Shown here piece by piece: positions 1-5,826 of a DNA stretch of 6,689 bases. The stretch is from contig JAIRRG010000163.1 in the NCBI GenBank assembly GCA_031256095.1, positions 1 through 6,689 of the forward strand. Direction: 5' to 3'. The translations under genes and the position numbers were made by a program. Every line of letters begins with the position of its first letter. Within the stretch, counting starts at the first letter, position 1. The notes below the pieces were generated by a model. The model was not told the origin of the DNA and searched no databases. It saw nothing but the letters and a program-made list of their open reading frames with translations. The stretch is from Desulfobulbaceae bacterium (GTDB lineage: Bacteria; Desulfobacterota; Desulfobulbia; Desulfobulbales; Desulfocapsaceae).

Positions 1-2
1 TG

Positions 3-104
3 TTGGCTGCGTTCTTGGCGGTCTTGCCAGGCAGGGTGCGCAATGCCATTTTTTTGAGACAGGCGCTGGCAATGGGGGAGGTAGAACTGGCGAATGGAGA
101 GTAA
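3..104 (+). CDS. C-terminal end of an unidentified ORF (partial)
   Basis: This frame is open from the left edge to TAA at 102-104 and would encode the last 33 residues of a protein that begins outside the window. The visible part starts hydrophobic (LAAFLAVLPG) and ends in a charged tail (MGEVELANGE), which could be the end of a membrane protein. I recognise no family. About 100 nt is too little to separate a real gene end from a chance open frame, and the reverse strand is also open here. It is listed only as a possibility. Confidence 0.22.
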   Translation: MAAFLAVLPGRVRNAIFLRQALAMGEVELANGE

Positions 105-144
105 GACGACGGATTCAAAAAAGCCGCGCCGTCCGTCTTGCTTT

Positions 145-335
145 TTTGGAGCGTATAGACTAACATTTTGCTCAATCCATCCTACCTCGCTTATCATTGT
201 CGAATTTCCAGATATTGAGCAGGCGCGGGTTTGCTATCGCTCCCCGGAATATGCGCTGGTGTTGGAAGTCCGCGATAAAGCTTTGACTCGTATAACCTAG
301 TCCTGGTTGACGGCATTGATGAGCAAAAACGATGA
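145..335 (+). pseudogene. DUF1330-type gene remnant, frameshifted
   Basis: From position 178 one frame reads HPTSLIIVEFPDIEQARVCY followed by RSPEYALVLEVRDKALTR. This matches the C-terminal half of DUF1330 proteins (small dimeric alpha-beta barrel proteins of mostly unknown function), whose hallmark is an IEFP segment followed by a Y-x-S-P-E-Y motif. That frame stops at 298-300. The expected last strand (NLVLVDGIDEQKR) is found in a different frame from 294 to the TGA at 333-335, so a single-base deletion or equivalent near 289-294 is likely. The N-terminal half is missing or unrecognisable. A segment FGAYRL at 145-162 may be a remnant of the family's GGRYL region, which would mean an internal deletion as well. 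An ATG at 94 opens this frame, but its N-terminus does not look like the family. The family match is from memory of its consensus. I judge this a decayed gene, not a functional one. Confidence 0.6.
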
Positions 336-341
336 TGGATT

Positions 342-380
342 TCATTGCGCTCTACCTATCCATCTTATGCGCTGCAATGA
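342..380. repeat. 7-bp inverted repeat upstream of the cupin gene
   Basis: TCATTGC at 342-348 and GCAATGA at 374-380 are perfect inverted arms separated by 25 nt. They end 22 nt before the cupin start codon and just upstream of its Shine-Dalgarno. The spacing between arm centres is about 32 nt, roughly three helical turns, so the site could bind a dimeric regulator. Arms this short also arise by chance. Confidence 0.2.
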
Positions 381-402
381 GCAACTCGTGGAGGACCGAT
401 AA

Positions 403-774
403 ATGGCAAAGACGATCATCACTTACTGGAACGCACTAAATCCAGAGAGCAATACCAGATGGACCTCAGTTTCAGGTTTGGAGGGTGTGGCCGAAGAAAT
501 CACGCTCAGCATTGATGAGGTCACCGGAGAATACACGAGGCTTACGCGATTTCTTCCCGGCGCGGATACCACCCTTTTTGGCGGGAAAACGCACGCCTAT
601 CCCGAAGAGGTATTCATAGTCAGCGGTCGTTTGTACGATGCGGCGTTCGGCCAATGGCTTACCGCCGGCGACTATGCAAGTCGTCCGCCCGGCGAACTGC
701 ATGGCCCATTCAAGACTGATGAAGGGTGCGTCGTCTTGGAGGTTTCCTTCCCGAACCGCATCCAGCTCGCATAG
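403..774 (+). CDS. small single-domain cupin protein
   Basis: A 123-residue protein consisting of one cupin beta-barrel, of the kind often annotated as ChrR-like cupin domain protein. The function is unknown: the family includes metal-binding dioxygenases and sensors. The first cupin motif is GGKTHAYPEEVFIVSGRLYD (residues 60-79), with His64 and the Glu68/Glu69 pair. The second is GDYASRPPGELHGPF (89-103), with His100. The usual HxH pair of motif 1 is H-A-Y here, so one of the common metal ligands is absent or replaced. No signal peptide or membrane segment is seen, so it should be cytoplasmic. The ATG is well supported by GGAGGA at 390-395, 7 nt upstream. It follows the DUF1330 remnant and precedes rpsT, which has its own promoter, so it is probably transcribed alone. 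The assignment to the cupin fold is firm, the substrate is not known. Confidence 0.85.
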   Translation: MAKTIITYWNALNPESNTRWTSVSGLEGVAEEITLSIDEVTGEYTRLTRFLPGADTTLFGGKTHAYPEEVFIVSGRLYDAAFGQWLTAGDYASRPPGELHGPFKTDEGCVVLEVSFPNRIQLA

Positions 775-788
775 GTTAAATAGTGGGG

Positions 789-824
789 GAGCAAAACCCA
801 ACAATACAATAGGGTGGAATAGCC
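789..824. repeat. remnant of a dispersed intergenic repeat
   Basis: The stretch has the sub-motifs GAGCAAAACCCAACA and AGGGTGGAATAGCC. They resemble common proteobacterial intergenic repeats in which such halves normally pair with an inverted partner (a GTTGGGTT... arm and a TATTCCACC arm). Here no partner arm follows, so the copy appears truncated. The similarity is from memory and is only suggestive. Confidence 0.3.
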
Positions 825-854
825 AAACGCCCGGACCTTTCCCAAATGGCTTTC

Positions 855-882
855 TTGACTTCGGCGAGAAATAAGCTATTAT
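855..882 (+). promoter_or_regulatory. sigma70-type promoter of rpsT
   Basis: TTGACT at 855-860 (5 of 6 matches to the -35 consensus) and TATTAT at 877-882 (5 of 6 to the -10 consensus) are separated by 16 bp. Transcription would start near 889, leaving a T-rich leader of about 60 nt before the GTG start of rpsT. Position and quality fit a ribosomal protein gene. Confidence 0.65.
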
Positions 883-949
883 AGTTTCTTTGTATTTTGC
901 TCTGTTTTGTTGCCATCGGGCGTAATCTGTCGAGTAAAGGAGAAAATTC

Positions 950-1234
950 GTGGCCAACCATAAATCAGCCGAAAAGAGAAATCGTCAGTCGCAGGCGCGG
1001 CGGGCGCGTAACCGCATGAACAAGTCGCGGATGAAGAGCGCCATCCGCGATGTCAACGAGATGGTGACCGCCGGTTCCCAGGAGAATGCGCCGGAGATTT
1101 TGCGCAAGGCGGTTTCCGTTATCGCCAAGACCGCTTCCAAGGGCACGATCCACAAGAAGAACGCTTCCCGGCGGATTTCCCGGCTGACCAAGAAAGTCAA
1201 TGCCATGATGGCCGCGACCACCGCGGAAGCCTAA
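950..1234 (+). CDS. rpsT: 30S ribosomal protein S20
   Basis: A 94-residue, very basic protein that binds 16S rRNA and helps assemble the small ribosomal subunit. The N-terminus MANHKSAEKRNRQSQ is the S20 signature. The body is rich in Lys and Arg (RRARNRMNKSRMKSAIRD), and the C-terminal part carries the GTIHKKNASRRISRLTKKVN segment conserved in the family. Length is normal (usually about 85-95). The start is GTG, placed by AAAGGAG at 936-942 with a 7-nt spacer, and no in-frame ATG gives the conserved N-terminus. Non-ATG starts are known for rpsT in other bacteria (UUG in Escherichia coli), where S20 controls its own translation, so the weak start may matter here too. It has its own promoter upstream and a strong terminator downstream, which separates it from the trp genes. 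Confidence 0.97.
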   Translation: MANHKSAEKRNRQSQARRARNRMNKSRMKSAIRDVNEMVTAGSQENAPEILRKAVSVIAKTASKGTIHKKNASRRISRLTKKVNAMMAATTAEA

Positions 1235-1273
1235 GCTTATCCGCGCTTGATGTCGGCGCTCATATCATCATGT

Positions 1274-1313
1274 ACAGGCCACGGAATCATCTGGTTCCGT
1301 GGCCTGTCTTGTT
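1274..1313 (+). terminator. rho-independent terminator after rpsT
   Basis: A perfect 13-bp stem is formed by ACAGGCCACGGAA (1274-1286) and TTCCGTGGCCTGT (1295-1307), with an 8-nt loop. It is followed by the T-rich CTTGTTT (1308-1313 and one base on). It lies 40 nt after the rpsT stop and should insulate rpsT from the trp operon. The T tract is short and interrupted, but the stem is strong. Confidence 0.85.
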
Positions 1314-1415
1314 TGATGCCTTGCTGATGCCTTCGACCAGGCGCTCCGTCTCACCCAGCGATTTTTTGCGGGCGGAGAGATACCTCCCTTGTTTTTGACG
1401 CCGCCAAGGTTTCCC
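1314..1415 (+). other. trpE leader region without a recognisable attenuator
   Basis: The stretch between the rpsT terminator and trpE must hold the trp promoter or leader unless transcription reads through. I find no convincing -35/-10 pair, no T-box motif, and no short ORF with clustered Trp codons. One micro-ORF (ATG at 1327, stop TGA at 1396-1398, MPSTRRSVSPSDFLRAERYL plus three residues) contains no Trp. An 8-bp direct repeat, GATGCCTT, occurs at 1315-1322 and 1326-1333. A weak four-pair hairpin (GGAG 1374-1377, CTCC 1384-1387) precedes a T-rich run at 1389-1396. Confidence 0.4.
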
Positions 1416-2924
1416 ATGTCCGACCAGTCATTTTTCCCAGATGCGGCCAGGTTCCAGGAACTTGCCGCCAAGCACCGCTTGCTGCCGGTGGCCACGGAAA
1501 TCGTCGCCGACCTTGACACGCCTTTGACTTTGTTCGCGAAAATGACCGAGGGCTACGGCGATAAGTTTCTCTTTGAAAGCCTGGAAGGCGGCGAAAAATG
1601 GGGCCGCTGGTCGTTCATCGGCTGTGATCCCATTCTTTCCGCAACCATTGAGGACGGCGGCGTCACCGTTAGTGAAGGCAAGGATGGGATAAAACGCCCC
1701 TTCCCCGGCCAGCCGCTGCCCGCCCTACGCCAGTTGCTCGCTGAGCTAGCCGCCGCCGAGGTTCCTGGCCTGCCGCGTTTTTGCGGCGGGCTGGTTGGTT
1801 ATCTTGGCTATGACGTGGTACGTTCGCTGGAAAATCTGCCCGACAATCGCCCGCCCCTCCCTGGCGCCGATGCCACCTTTATGCTGCCACGCCTGCTTTT
1901 GGCCCACGACAGCTTGCGGCAGAAAGCGACGCTTATTTGTTGGGTAAAACTTTCCGGCCCGGAAGAGGCGCCCGCCGCTTACGCCGACGCCATCGACCGC
2001 CTGCGTGCGCTGATCGCCCAGCTGCAAGGCCCATTGCCCACCCGCTTCCGCGAAGAAAGCCATGCGCCCATGGCTCAACCGGAATTTACCGCCAATATGA
2101 CAGCGGACAATTTCCGCGCCATGGTCGAACGGGCCAAGGAATACATCCTGGCCGGCGACATCATCCAAGTCGTGCTGTCGCAGCGTTTTCAGGCCCAAAC
2201 CGTACTGCCGCCGATGCGCCTCTACCGCGCCCTGCGGCAAATCAATCCCAGCCCTTACTTGTTCTATCTGCAACTGGGTAAGGTAGTCCAGATCGGCTCG
2301 TCGCCGGAGATTCTCGTCCGTCTGACTGGCAACGAAATTGAGTTGCGGCCCATCGCCGGAACCCGCCGCCGCGGCAAGGACGAAGAGGAAGACCTGGCGC
2401 TGGAGAAGGAACTCTTGGCCGATCCGAAAGAACGCGCCGAACATGTCATGCTCGTTGATTTGGGCCGCAACGATGTTGGCCGCGTTGCCCAAGGCGGCTC
2501 GGTTCTCGTGCGCGACCTGATGGTGGTCGAGCGCTACAGCCATGTTATGCATCTGGTCAGTGGCGTGCGCGGCAAGCTTGCCGCCGGGAAGGATCAGTTC
2601 GATGTTATTGCCGCCTGCTTCCCGGCCGGCACGGTCAGTGGCGCCCCGAAGATCCGGGCTATGGAAATCATCGACGAACTGGAGCCGGAACGCCGCGGGC
2701 CGTATGCCGGCGCCGTTGGTTATTTTGGTTTTGGCGGCGCCATGGATTTCTGTATCACCATCCGCACCATGATCGCCCACGAAGGCGTACTGTCGATTCA
2801 GGCCGGGGCCGGCATCGTCGCCGACTCGGATCCTGACTGTGAATATCGGGAAACAATCAACAAGTCGATGGCCATGAGGCGGGCGGTGGAACTGGCCGGC
2901 AAGGGATTTTCGTCATGCTCTTGA
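1416..2924 (+). CDS. trpE: anthranilate synthase component I
   Basis: A 502-residue enzyme subunit that converts chorismate to anthranilate and pyruvate, using ammonia passed on by TrpG, in the first committed step of tryptophan synthesis. The N-terminal domain carries FLFESLEGGEKWGRWSFIG (51-69), which includes the region where tryptophan binds for feedback inhibition in characterised TrpE enzymes. The chorismate-binding domain shows NPSPYLFYL (277-285), IAGTRRRGK (313-321), LVDLGRNDVGR (346-356), PAGTVSGAPKIRAMEI (403-418) and AGAGIVADS (463-471), all family hallmarks. The intact lysine-free PIAGT context marks it as the anthranilate rather than salicylate or isochorismate branch, together with the adjacent trpG and trpD. 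I chose ATG 1416, with AAGG at 1406-1409 six nt upstream. A TTG at 1389 would add nine residues (MFLTPPRFP) but lacks a better ribosome site. The gene overlaps trpG by 10 nt. No key residue is missing. Confidence 0.97.
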   Translation: MSDQSFFPDAARFQELAAKHRLLPVATEIVADLDTPLTLFAKMTEGYGDKFLFESLEGGEKWGRWSFIGCDPILSATIEDGGVTVSEGKDGIKRPFPGQPLPALRQLLAELAAAEVPGLPRFCGGLVGYLGYDVVRSLENLPDNRPPLPGADATFMLPRLLLAHDSLRQKATLICWVKLSGPEEAPAAYADAIDRLRALIAQLQGPLPTRFREESHAPMAQPEFTANMTADNFRAMVERAKEYILAGDIIQVVLSQRFQAQTVLPPMRLYRALRQINPSPYLFYLQLGKVVQIGSSPEILVRLTGNEIELRPIAGTRRRGKDEEEDLALEKELLADPKERAEHVMLVDLGRNDVGRVAQGGSVLVRDLMVVERYSHVMHLVSGVRGKLAAGKDQFDVIAACFPAGTVSGAPKIRAMEIIDELEPERRGPYAGAVGYFGFGGAMDFCITIRTMIAHEGVLSIQAGAGIVADSDPDCEYRETINKSMAMRRAVELAGKGFSSCS

Positions 2925-3520
2925 TCATTGACAACTACGACTCGTTCACCTACAACATTGTCCAGACTGTGGCGACTTTTCTGCTGGATAGCAAAAGAGA
3001 CGAAGAGATTTTGGTTGTTCGCAACGACACCATCAGTCTTGATGAAATCGCCAATCTGGCCCCACGCCGCCTGTTGATTTCGCCCGGGCCATGCACACCG
3101 AAAGAAGCGGGCATCTCGGTTGCCGTCATCGCCCGTTTCGCGGGTATTATACCCATCCTTGGCGTCTGCCTTGGCCATCAATCGGTGGGCGAGGCCTTTG
3201 GCGGCAAGACCGTGCCGGCGGCAAGGCTGATGCACGGCAAGACCAGCTCGATGCATCATGATGGCCGCGGTGTATTCACTGGTCTGCCCAATCCATTTGC
3301 CGGTATGCGCTACCATTCCTTGGTCACCGATGAGGCATCTCTGCCCGCTTGCCTGGAAGTGACCTGCCGCAGCGAAAACGGCGAACTGATGGGCCTGCGC
3401 CACCGGACCCTGGCCGTGGAAGGCGTTCAGTTTCATCCCGAATCGATCATGACGCCGGCGGGCGCCGGCCTGCTGAAAAATTTCATGGACCCGGCCTATC
3501 CGGATATGCTGCGCCGCTGA
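2915..3520 (+). CDS. trpG: anthranilate synthase component II (glutamine amidotransferase)
   Basis: A 201-residue class I glutamine amidotransferase that hydrolyses glutamine and feeds ammonia to TrpE. The N-terminus MLLIIDNYDSFTYN is diagnostic of the TrpG/PabA family. The oxyanion-hole segment is LISPGPCTP (54-62). The nucleophile elbow is GVCLGHQ with Cys85, and the rest of the triad is in GVQFHPES with His174 and Glu176, so the enzyme looks active. Length matches stand-alone TrpG. Its start lies inside the end of trpE, with AAGGGA at 2901-2906 eight nt upstream, which suggests translational coupling and balanced subunits. TrpG and PabA cannot be told apart reliably by sequence, and in many bacteria one subunit serves both anthranilate and folate synthesis. 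The operon position supports TrpG. Confidence 0.96.
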   Translation: MLLIIDNYDSFTYNIVQTVATFLLDSKRDEEILVVRNDTISLDEIANLAPRRLLISPGPCTPKEAGISVAVIARFAGIIPILGVCLGHQSVGEAFGGKTVPAARLMHGKTSSMHHDGRGVFTGLPNPFAGMRYHSLVTDEASLPACLEVTCRSENGELMGLRHRTLAVEGVQFHPESIMTPAGAGLLKNFMDPAYPDMLRR

Positions 3521-3532
3521 GATGAGGAGACG

Positions 3533-4579
3533 ATGAATACCAGGGAAGCCATTAGCCAGGTTGTCGCCGGGCGCCATCTGTCGGAAGATGACATGCGCGA
3601 GGTGATGGATGAAATCATGAGCGGTGGCGCCAGCCCGGCCCAGATTGGCTCATTCATCACCGCCTTACGCATGAAAGGGGAAACGGTCGATGAAATCACG
3701 GGAGCGGTGCGGGTGATGCGGCGCAAGGCCACCTTCGTCGATACCGGCGTCAATACCAGCGGTGACGGTGTCCTGCTTGATATTGTCGGCACCGGCGGCG
3801 ACTGCGCCGGCACCTTCAACGTCTCGTCGACTTCAGCCTTCGTCATCGCCGCTGGCGGCATCACCGTGGCCAAACACGGCAACCGCGCCGTCTCGTCACA
3901 CTGCGGCAGCGCCGATGTGCTCGAAGCCTTGGGTGTTGACCTGGCCTTGCCGCCGGAGAAAGTCGCCGACTGCGTGCGCCGCGTCGGCATTGGCTTCCTT
4001 TTTGCGCCGCTCTTGCATGGGGCGATGCGCCACGCCATCACCCCCAGGCGGGAAATTGGCATCCGCACCATCTTCAACATTTTGGGGCCGATGACCAACC
4101 CAGCGGGGGCCAACGTCCAGGTCTCCGGCGTCTACGAACCGGGCCTGACCAAGGTACTGGCCGAAGTTCTGGTACGCCTGAAGATGAAGCGGGTCTTGAT
4201 CGTCTGCGGCGACTCCGGCCAGGGCAGTCTTGATGAAATCACTATCACGGGAGCCACCCAGATCGCCGACGGCTACGATGGCCGGGTCGATTGCTATACG
4301 GTGACACCGGAGCAATTCGGCCTGCAACGCGCCACCCTGGCTGATATTCGCGGCGGCGAAAACGGCGCGGCGGCGGCGGCGCAGGTGAAAGCGGTTTTAT
4401 CTGGCGAAGAAGGCCCGAAGGCCGACATGGTGGCAATGAACGCCGGGGCGGCGCTGATGGCGGCGGGCAAAGCGGCGGATATGGCTGAGGGCATCGACCT
4501 GGCGCGTAAAATCATCGCCTCCGGCGCGGCGATGGAAAAACTGGAAGAGCTGGTAGCATTTTACCGGACGCAGCACTGA
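3533..4579 (+). CDS. trpD: anthranilate phosphoribosyltransferase
   Basis: A 348-residue enzyme that joins anthranilate to phosphoribosyl pyrophosphate, giving N-(5-phosphoribosyl)anthranilate. The short helical N-terminal domain (about 1-70) is followed by the nucleoside phosphorylase-type fold. Seen motifs are the PRPP-binding GTGGD (86-90), the FNVSSTSAF loop (95-103), KHGNRAVSSHCGSADVLEALG (114-134, described by its ends KHGNR and EALG), RREIGIRTIFNILGP (172-186) and the metal-binding pair Asp234-Glu235 in SLDEITITG. Length is normal and no fusion to TrpG is present. It starts 12 nt after trpG with GAGGAG at 3524-3529, only 3 nt from the ATG, which is a tight spacer. The downstream neighbour should be trpC, but about 1.3 kb of AT-rich sequence intervenes. 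Confidence 0.97.
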   Translation: MNTREAISQVVAGRHLSEDDMREVMDEIMSGGASPAQIGSFITALRMKGETVDEITGAVRVMRRKATFVDTGVNTSGDGVLLDIVGTGGDCAGTFNVSSTSAFVIAAGGITVAKHGNRAVSSHCGSADVLEALGVDLALPPEKVADCVRRVGIGFLFAPLLHGAMRHAITPRREIGIRTIFNILGPMTNPAGANVQVSGVYEPGLTKVLAEVLVRLKMKRVLIVCGDSGQGSLDEITITGATQIADGYDGRVDCYTVTPEQFGLQRATLADIRGGENGAAAAAQVKAVLSGEEGPKADMVAMNAGAALMAAGKAADMAEGIDLARKIIASGAAMEKLEELVAFYRTQH

Positions 4580-4582
4580 GCG

Positions 4583-4612
4583 TTGTCGAAAAACCGATTT
4601 CCAGGATACAAT
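4583..4612 (+). promoter_or_regulatory. possible promoter for the inserted genes
   Basis: TACAAT at 4607-4612 matches the -10 consensus at 5 of 6 positions, and TTGTCG at 4583-4588 matches the -35 at 4 of 6, with an 18-bp spacer. It lies just after the trpD stop and just before the first copy of the 40-nt element, so it could serve the insert and boost trpC. The -35 is weak. Confidence 0.3.
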
Positions 4613-4620
4613 TTAAACAA

Positions 4621-4660
4621 TGTCATCTGCTAGAATAGGCGTCAGCCAAGGAGAATGACA
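4621..4660 (+). repeat. 40-nt palindromic element, copy 1
   Basis: The outer arms are TGTCATC (4621-4627) and AATGACA (4654-4660), complementary except for one pair. An inner hairpin has GGC (4638-4640), loop GTCA and GCC (4645-4647). Aligned without gaps to copy 2 (5787-5826), 31 of 40 positions match, or 33 of 42 when the following TG is included. The differences fall mainly in the inner loop and the linkers, while the arms, AATAGGC, GCC and GGAG are kept. The AAGGAG at 4648-4653 serves as Shine-Dalgarno for the micro-ORF that starts at the last base of the element. It may be the end of a mobile element or an RNA regulatory structure. Confidence 0.7.
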
Positions 4661-4716
4661 TGCAATTAAGTGCTGAACAAGCAGGTCGGATACTTGGTGA
4701 TATACTTTGCCAGTAA
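4660..4716 (+). CDS. micro-ORF of 18 codons upstream of the GNAT gene
   Basis: ATG at 4660 follows AAGGAG (4648-4653) with a 6-nt spacer, a better initiation site than that of the gene behind it. It encodes MQLSAEQAGRILGDILCQ and stops at TAA 4714-4716, overlapping the TTG start of the GNAT gene by 10 nt. This geometry suits translational coupling. No homology is recognised, and it contains no Trp. It could instead be a leftover of a disrupted gene whose start was kept with the element. Confidence 0.3.
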   Translation: MQLSAEQAGRILGDILCQ

Positions 4717-5165
4717 ATGTTAGAGCTACGCATGAACATGATTTCGAAGCGGTCTATCCATTGCTGCAATCGCTTTGGCAGGATAAAGGTTTAGGCAGAG
4801 AAGCTTTGTTGTCCGTATTCAAAAATGTCCTTGTATCTCCTTGTGATTTCTCGTTTGTCGCTGAAGTCAATAAGGGAGTGACGGGATTTGTCGCCGGGGT
4901 AATAAGTAATAACTTTTATCACGCTGGACGGGTCTGCTATATTTCGACCTTGGTCGTTAACGAGGCAATGCGCGGAAGCGGAATCGGCACGAAATTATTG
5001 AATCAAGTGGCTTCATATGCCGACAGTAAAAAATGCGCCGCGATCGAATTAGACGCTAATTTTCACAGAGAAAAATCACATGCTTTTTATGAGCATTTTG
5101 GCTTTGCCAAGAGAGGATATACATTTACATTGAGTAGCGAGCAAACAAGGACTATCAATAAATAA
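4707..5165 (+). CDS. GNAT family N-acetyltransferase
   Basis: A 152-residue protein with one GNAT domain, which transfers an acetyl group from acetyl-CoA to an amine. The acetyl-CoA pyrophosphate loop is seen as RGSGIG (89-94), preceded by the strand YISTLVVNEAM (78-88). The C-terminal part has HREKSHAFYEHFGFAKRGY (120-138), the usual last helix and strand. The substrate cannot be told: relatives act on small amines, antibiotics or protein N-termini. The start is TTG 4707, since an in-frame TGA at 4698-4700 rules out a longer form and the next residues (PVNVRATHEHDFEAV) look like a normal GNAT N-terminus. GGTGA at 4696-4700 gives a modest ribosome site 6 nt away. The gene is clearly AT-rich next to the trp genes (23 of 60 bases G or C at 4801-4860), which suggests horizontal gain. 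It lies 18 nt before the hydrolase gene and probably shares its transcript. Confidence 0.88.
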   Translation: MPVNVRATHEHDFEAVYPLLQSLWQDKGLGREALLSVFKNVLVSPCDFSFVAEVNKGVTGFVAGVISNNFYHAGRVCYISTLVVNEAMRGSGIGTKLLNQVASYADSKKCAAIELDANFHREKSHAFYEHFGFAKRGYTFTLSSEQTRTINK

Positions 5166-5183
5166 AAATATGGGAAAGGAATC

Positions 5184-5735
5184 ATGAATCAAATGTGTAA
5201 AGCTCTTTTGCTCATTGATATTCAAAATGATTATTTTTCGGGTGGAAAGTCCGAATTAGTGGTTCCTGAAAAAGCGCTTCAGGTGGCTGAAATGGTATTG
5301 AAAAAATTCAGAGACGCCGGGTTACCTGTTATTCATGTTCAGCATATTAATACGCGGGCGGGAGCTCCATTTTTTCTGCCGGATACGGAGGGCTGCCGGA
5401 TTCATGAACGCCTAACGCCGCTTTATGGCGAAAGCGTAGTTGTGAAACACGCGCCCAATAGCTTTTACAATACAAACCTCAACACCATAATTAAAGAAAA
5501 GCGGATTGCTGAATTAGTCGTATGCGGCATGATGACGCATATGTGTGTCGATACAACCGTCCGGGCGGCGAAAGATTATGGTACTCCCATAACACTTTTA
5601 GCTGATGGTTGTGCCACAAAAGATTTATCCTTTAATAATACCAAATTGCCAGCCGACACTGTTCAAAAGGTGTTTTTAGCCGGATTACATGGAATGTTTG
5701 CCAATATTATTATTGGTTCTGAGTTCCATTTGTAA
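5184..5735 (+). CDS. isochorismatase-fold cysteine hydrolase
   Basis: A 183-residue enzyme of the isochorismatase-like family, which covers isochorismatases, nicotinamidases, N-carbamoylsarcosine amidases and other amide hydrolases. The catalytic triad appears complete: Asp12 in ALLLIDIQNDYF (7-18), Lys88 in VVVKHAPNSFY (85-95) and Cys121 in CGMMTHMCVDTTVRAA (114-129), which also has the conserved Thr preceding the nucleophile loop. The aspartate-rich metal site typical of nicotinamidases is not evident, so a nicotinamide substrate is not supported, and the true substrate is open. The ATG follows GGGAAAGGA (5172-5180). A second in-frame ATG at 5193 would remove three residues and cannot be excluded. 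It is AT-rich (23 of 60 bases G or C at 5221-5280), like the GNAT gene. The family name should not be read as a link to chorismate metabolism. Confidence 0.9.
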   Translation: MNQMCKALLLIDIQNDYFSGGKSELVVPEKALQVAEMVLKKFRDAGLPVIHVQHINTRAGAPFFLPDTEGCRIHERLTPLYGESVVVKHAPNSFYNTNLNTIIKEKRIAELVVCGMMTHMCVDTTVRAAKDYGTPITLLADGCATKDLSFNNTKLPADTVQKVFLAGLHGMFANIIIGSEFHL

Positions 5736-5786
5736 AATCAAGAAAGTCTGATAAATGGCACAACCGAGGCGCTGTCCTCTGAACTG

Positions 5787-5826
5787 TGTCATCTACCAAA
5801 ATAGGCGGAGGCCTGGGAGGATGACA
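5787..5826 (+). repeat. 40-nt palindromic element, copy 2
   Basis: The outer arms TGTCATC (5787-5793) and GATGACA (5820-5826) pair perfectly over 7 bp. The inner hairpin is AGGC (5803-5806), loop GGAG, GCCT (5811-5814). It is in the same orientation as copy 1, 1166 nt further on. Similarity extends weakly upstream to 5780 (TGAACTG), which has the look of an IS3-family terminus, and stops right after the ATG at 5826-5828. Both copies lie directly before a micro-ORF. Confidence 0.7.

Noticed and set aside
1..49. Reverse-strand gene starting at the ATG complementary to 47-49
   Set aside because: No Shine-Dalgarno is visible upstream, and only about 16 codons lie in the window with no recognisable family.
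472..957. Reverse-strand frame of 161 codons over the cupin gene and rpsT promoter
   Set aside because: It overlaps a convincing cupin gene, a promoter and the rpsT ribosome site, and has no domain of its own.
1374..1396. Hairpin plus T-run before trpE as an attenuator
   Set aside because: Only four base pairs with a mismatch next to them and an interrupted T-run, too weak to call.
1389..1415. Nine-residue extension of TrpE from a TTG start
   Set aside because: The ATG at 1416 has AAGG six nt upstream, and the extra residues look like translated leader.
1746..2780. Reverse-strand open frame of 344 codons opposite trpE
   Set aside because: It is the shadow of a GC-rich gene: trpE on the forward strand has all family motifs, and the reverse product has none.
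5184..5735. Functional link of the isochorismatase-fold protein to chorismate use by TrpE
   Set aside because: The family is named after one member and mostly acts on unrelated amides. Being next to trp genes is not enough, and its base composition points to separate origin.
5730..5755. Promoter for trpC after the hydrolase gene
   Set aside because: The best -35/-10 pair has a 14-bp spacer and a poor -10 match.
4621..5826. Integron cassettes with attC sites
   Set aside because: The elements are 40 nt and lack the GTTRRRY-type core sites of attC, and no integrase is in view.
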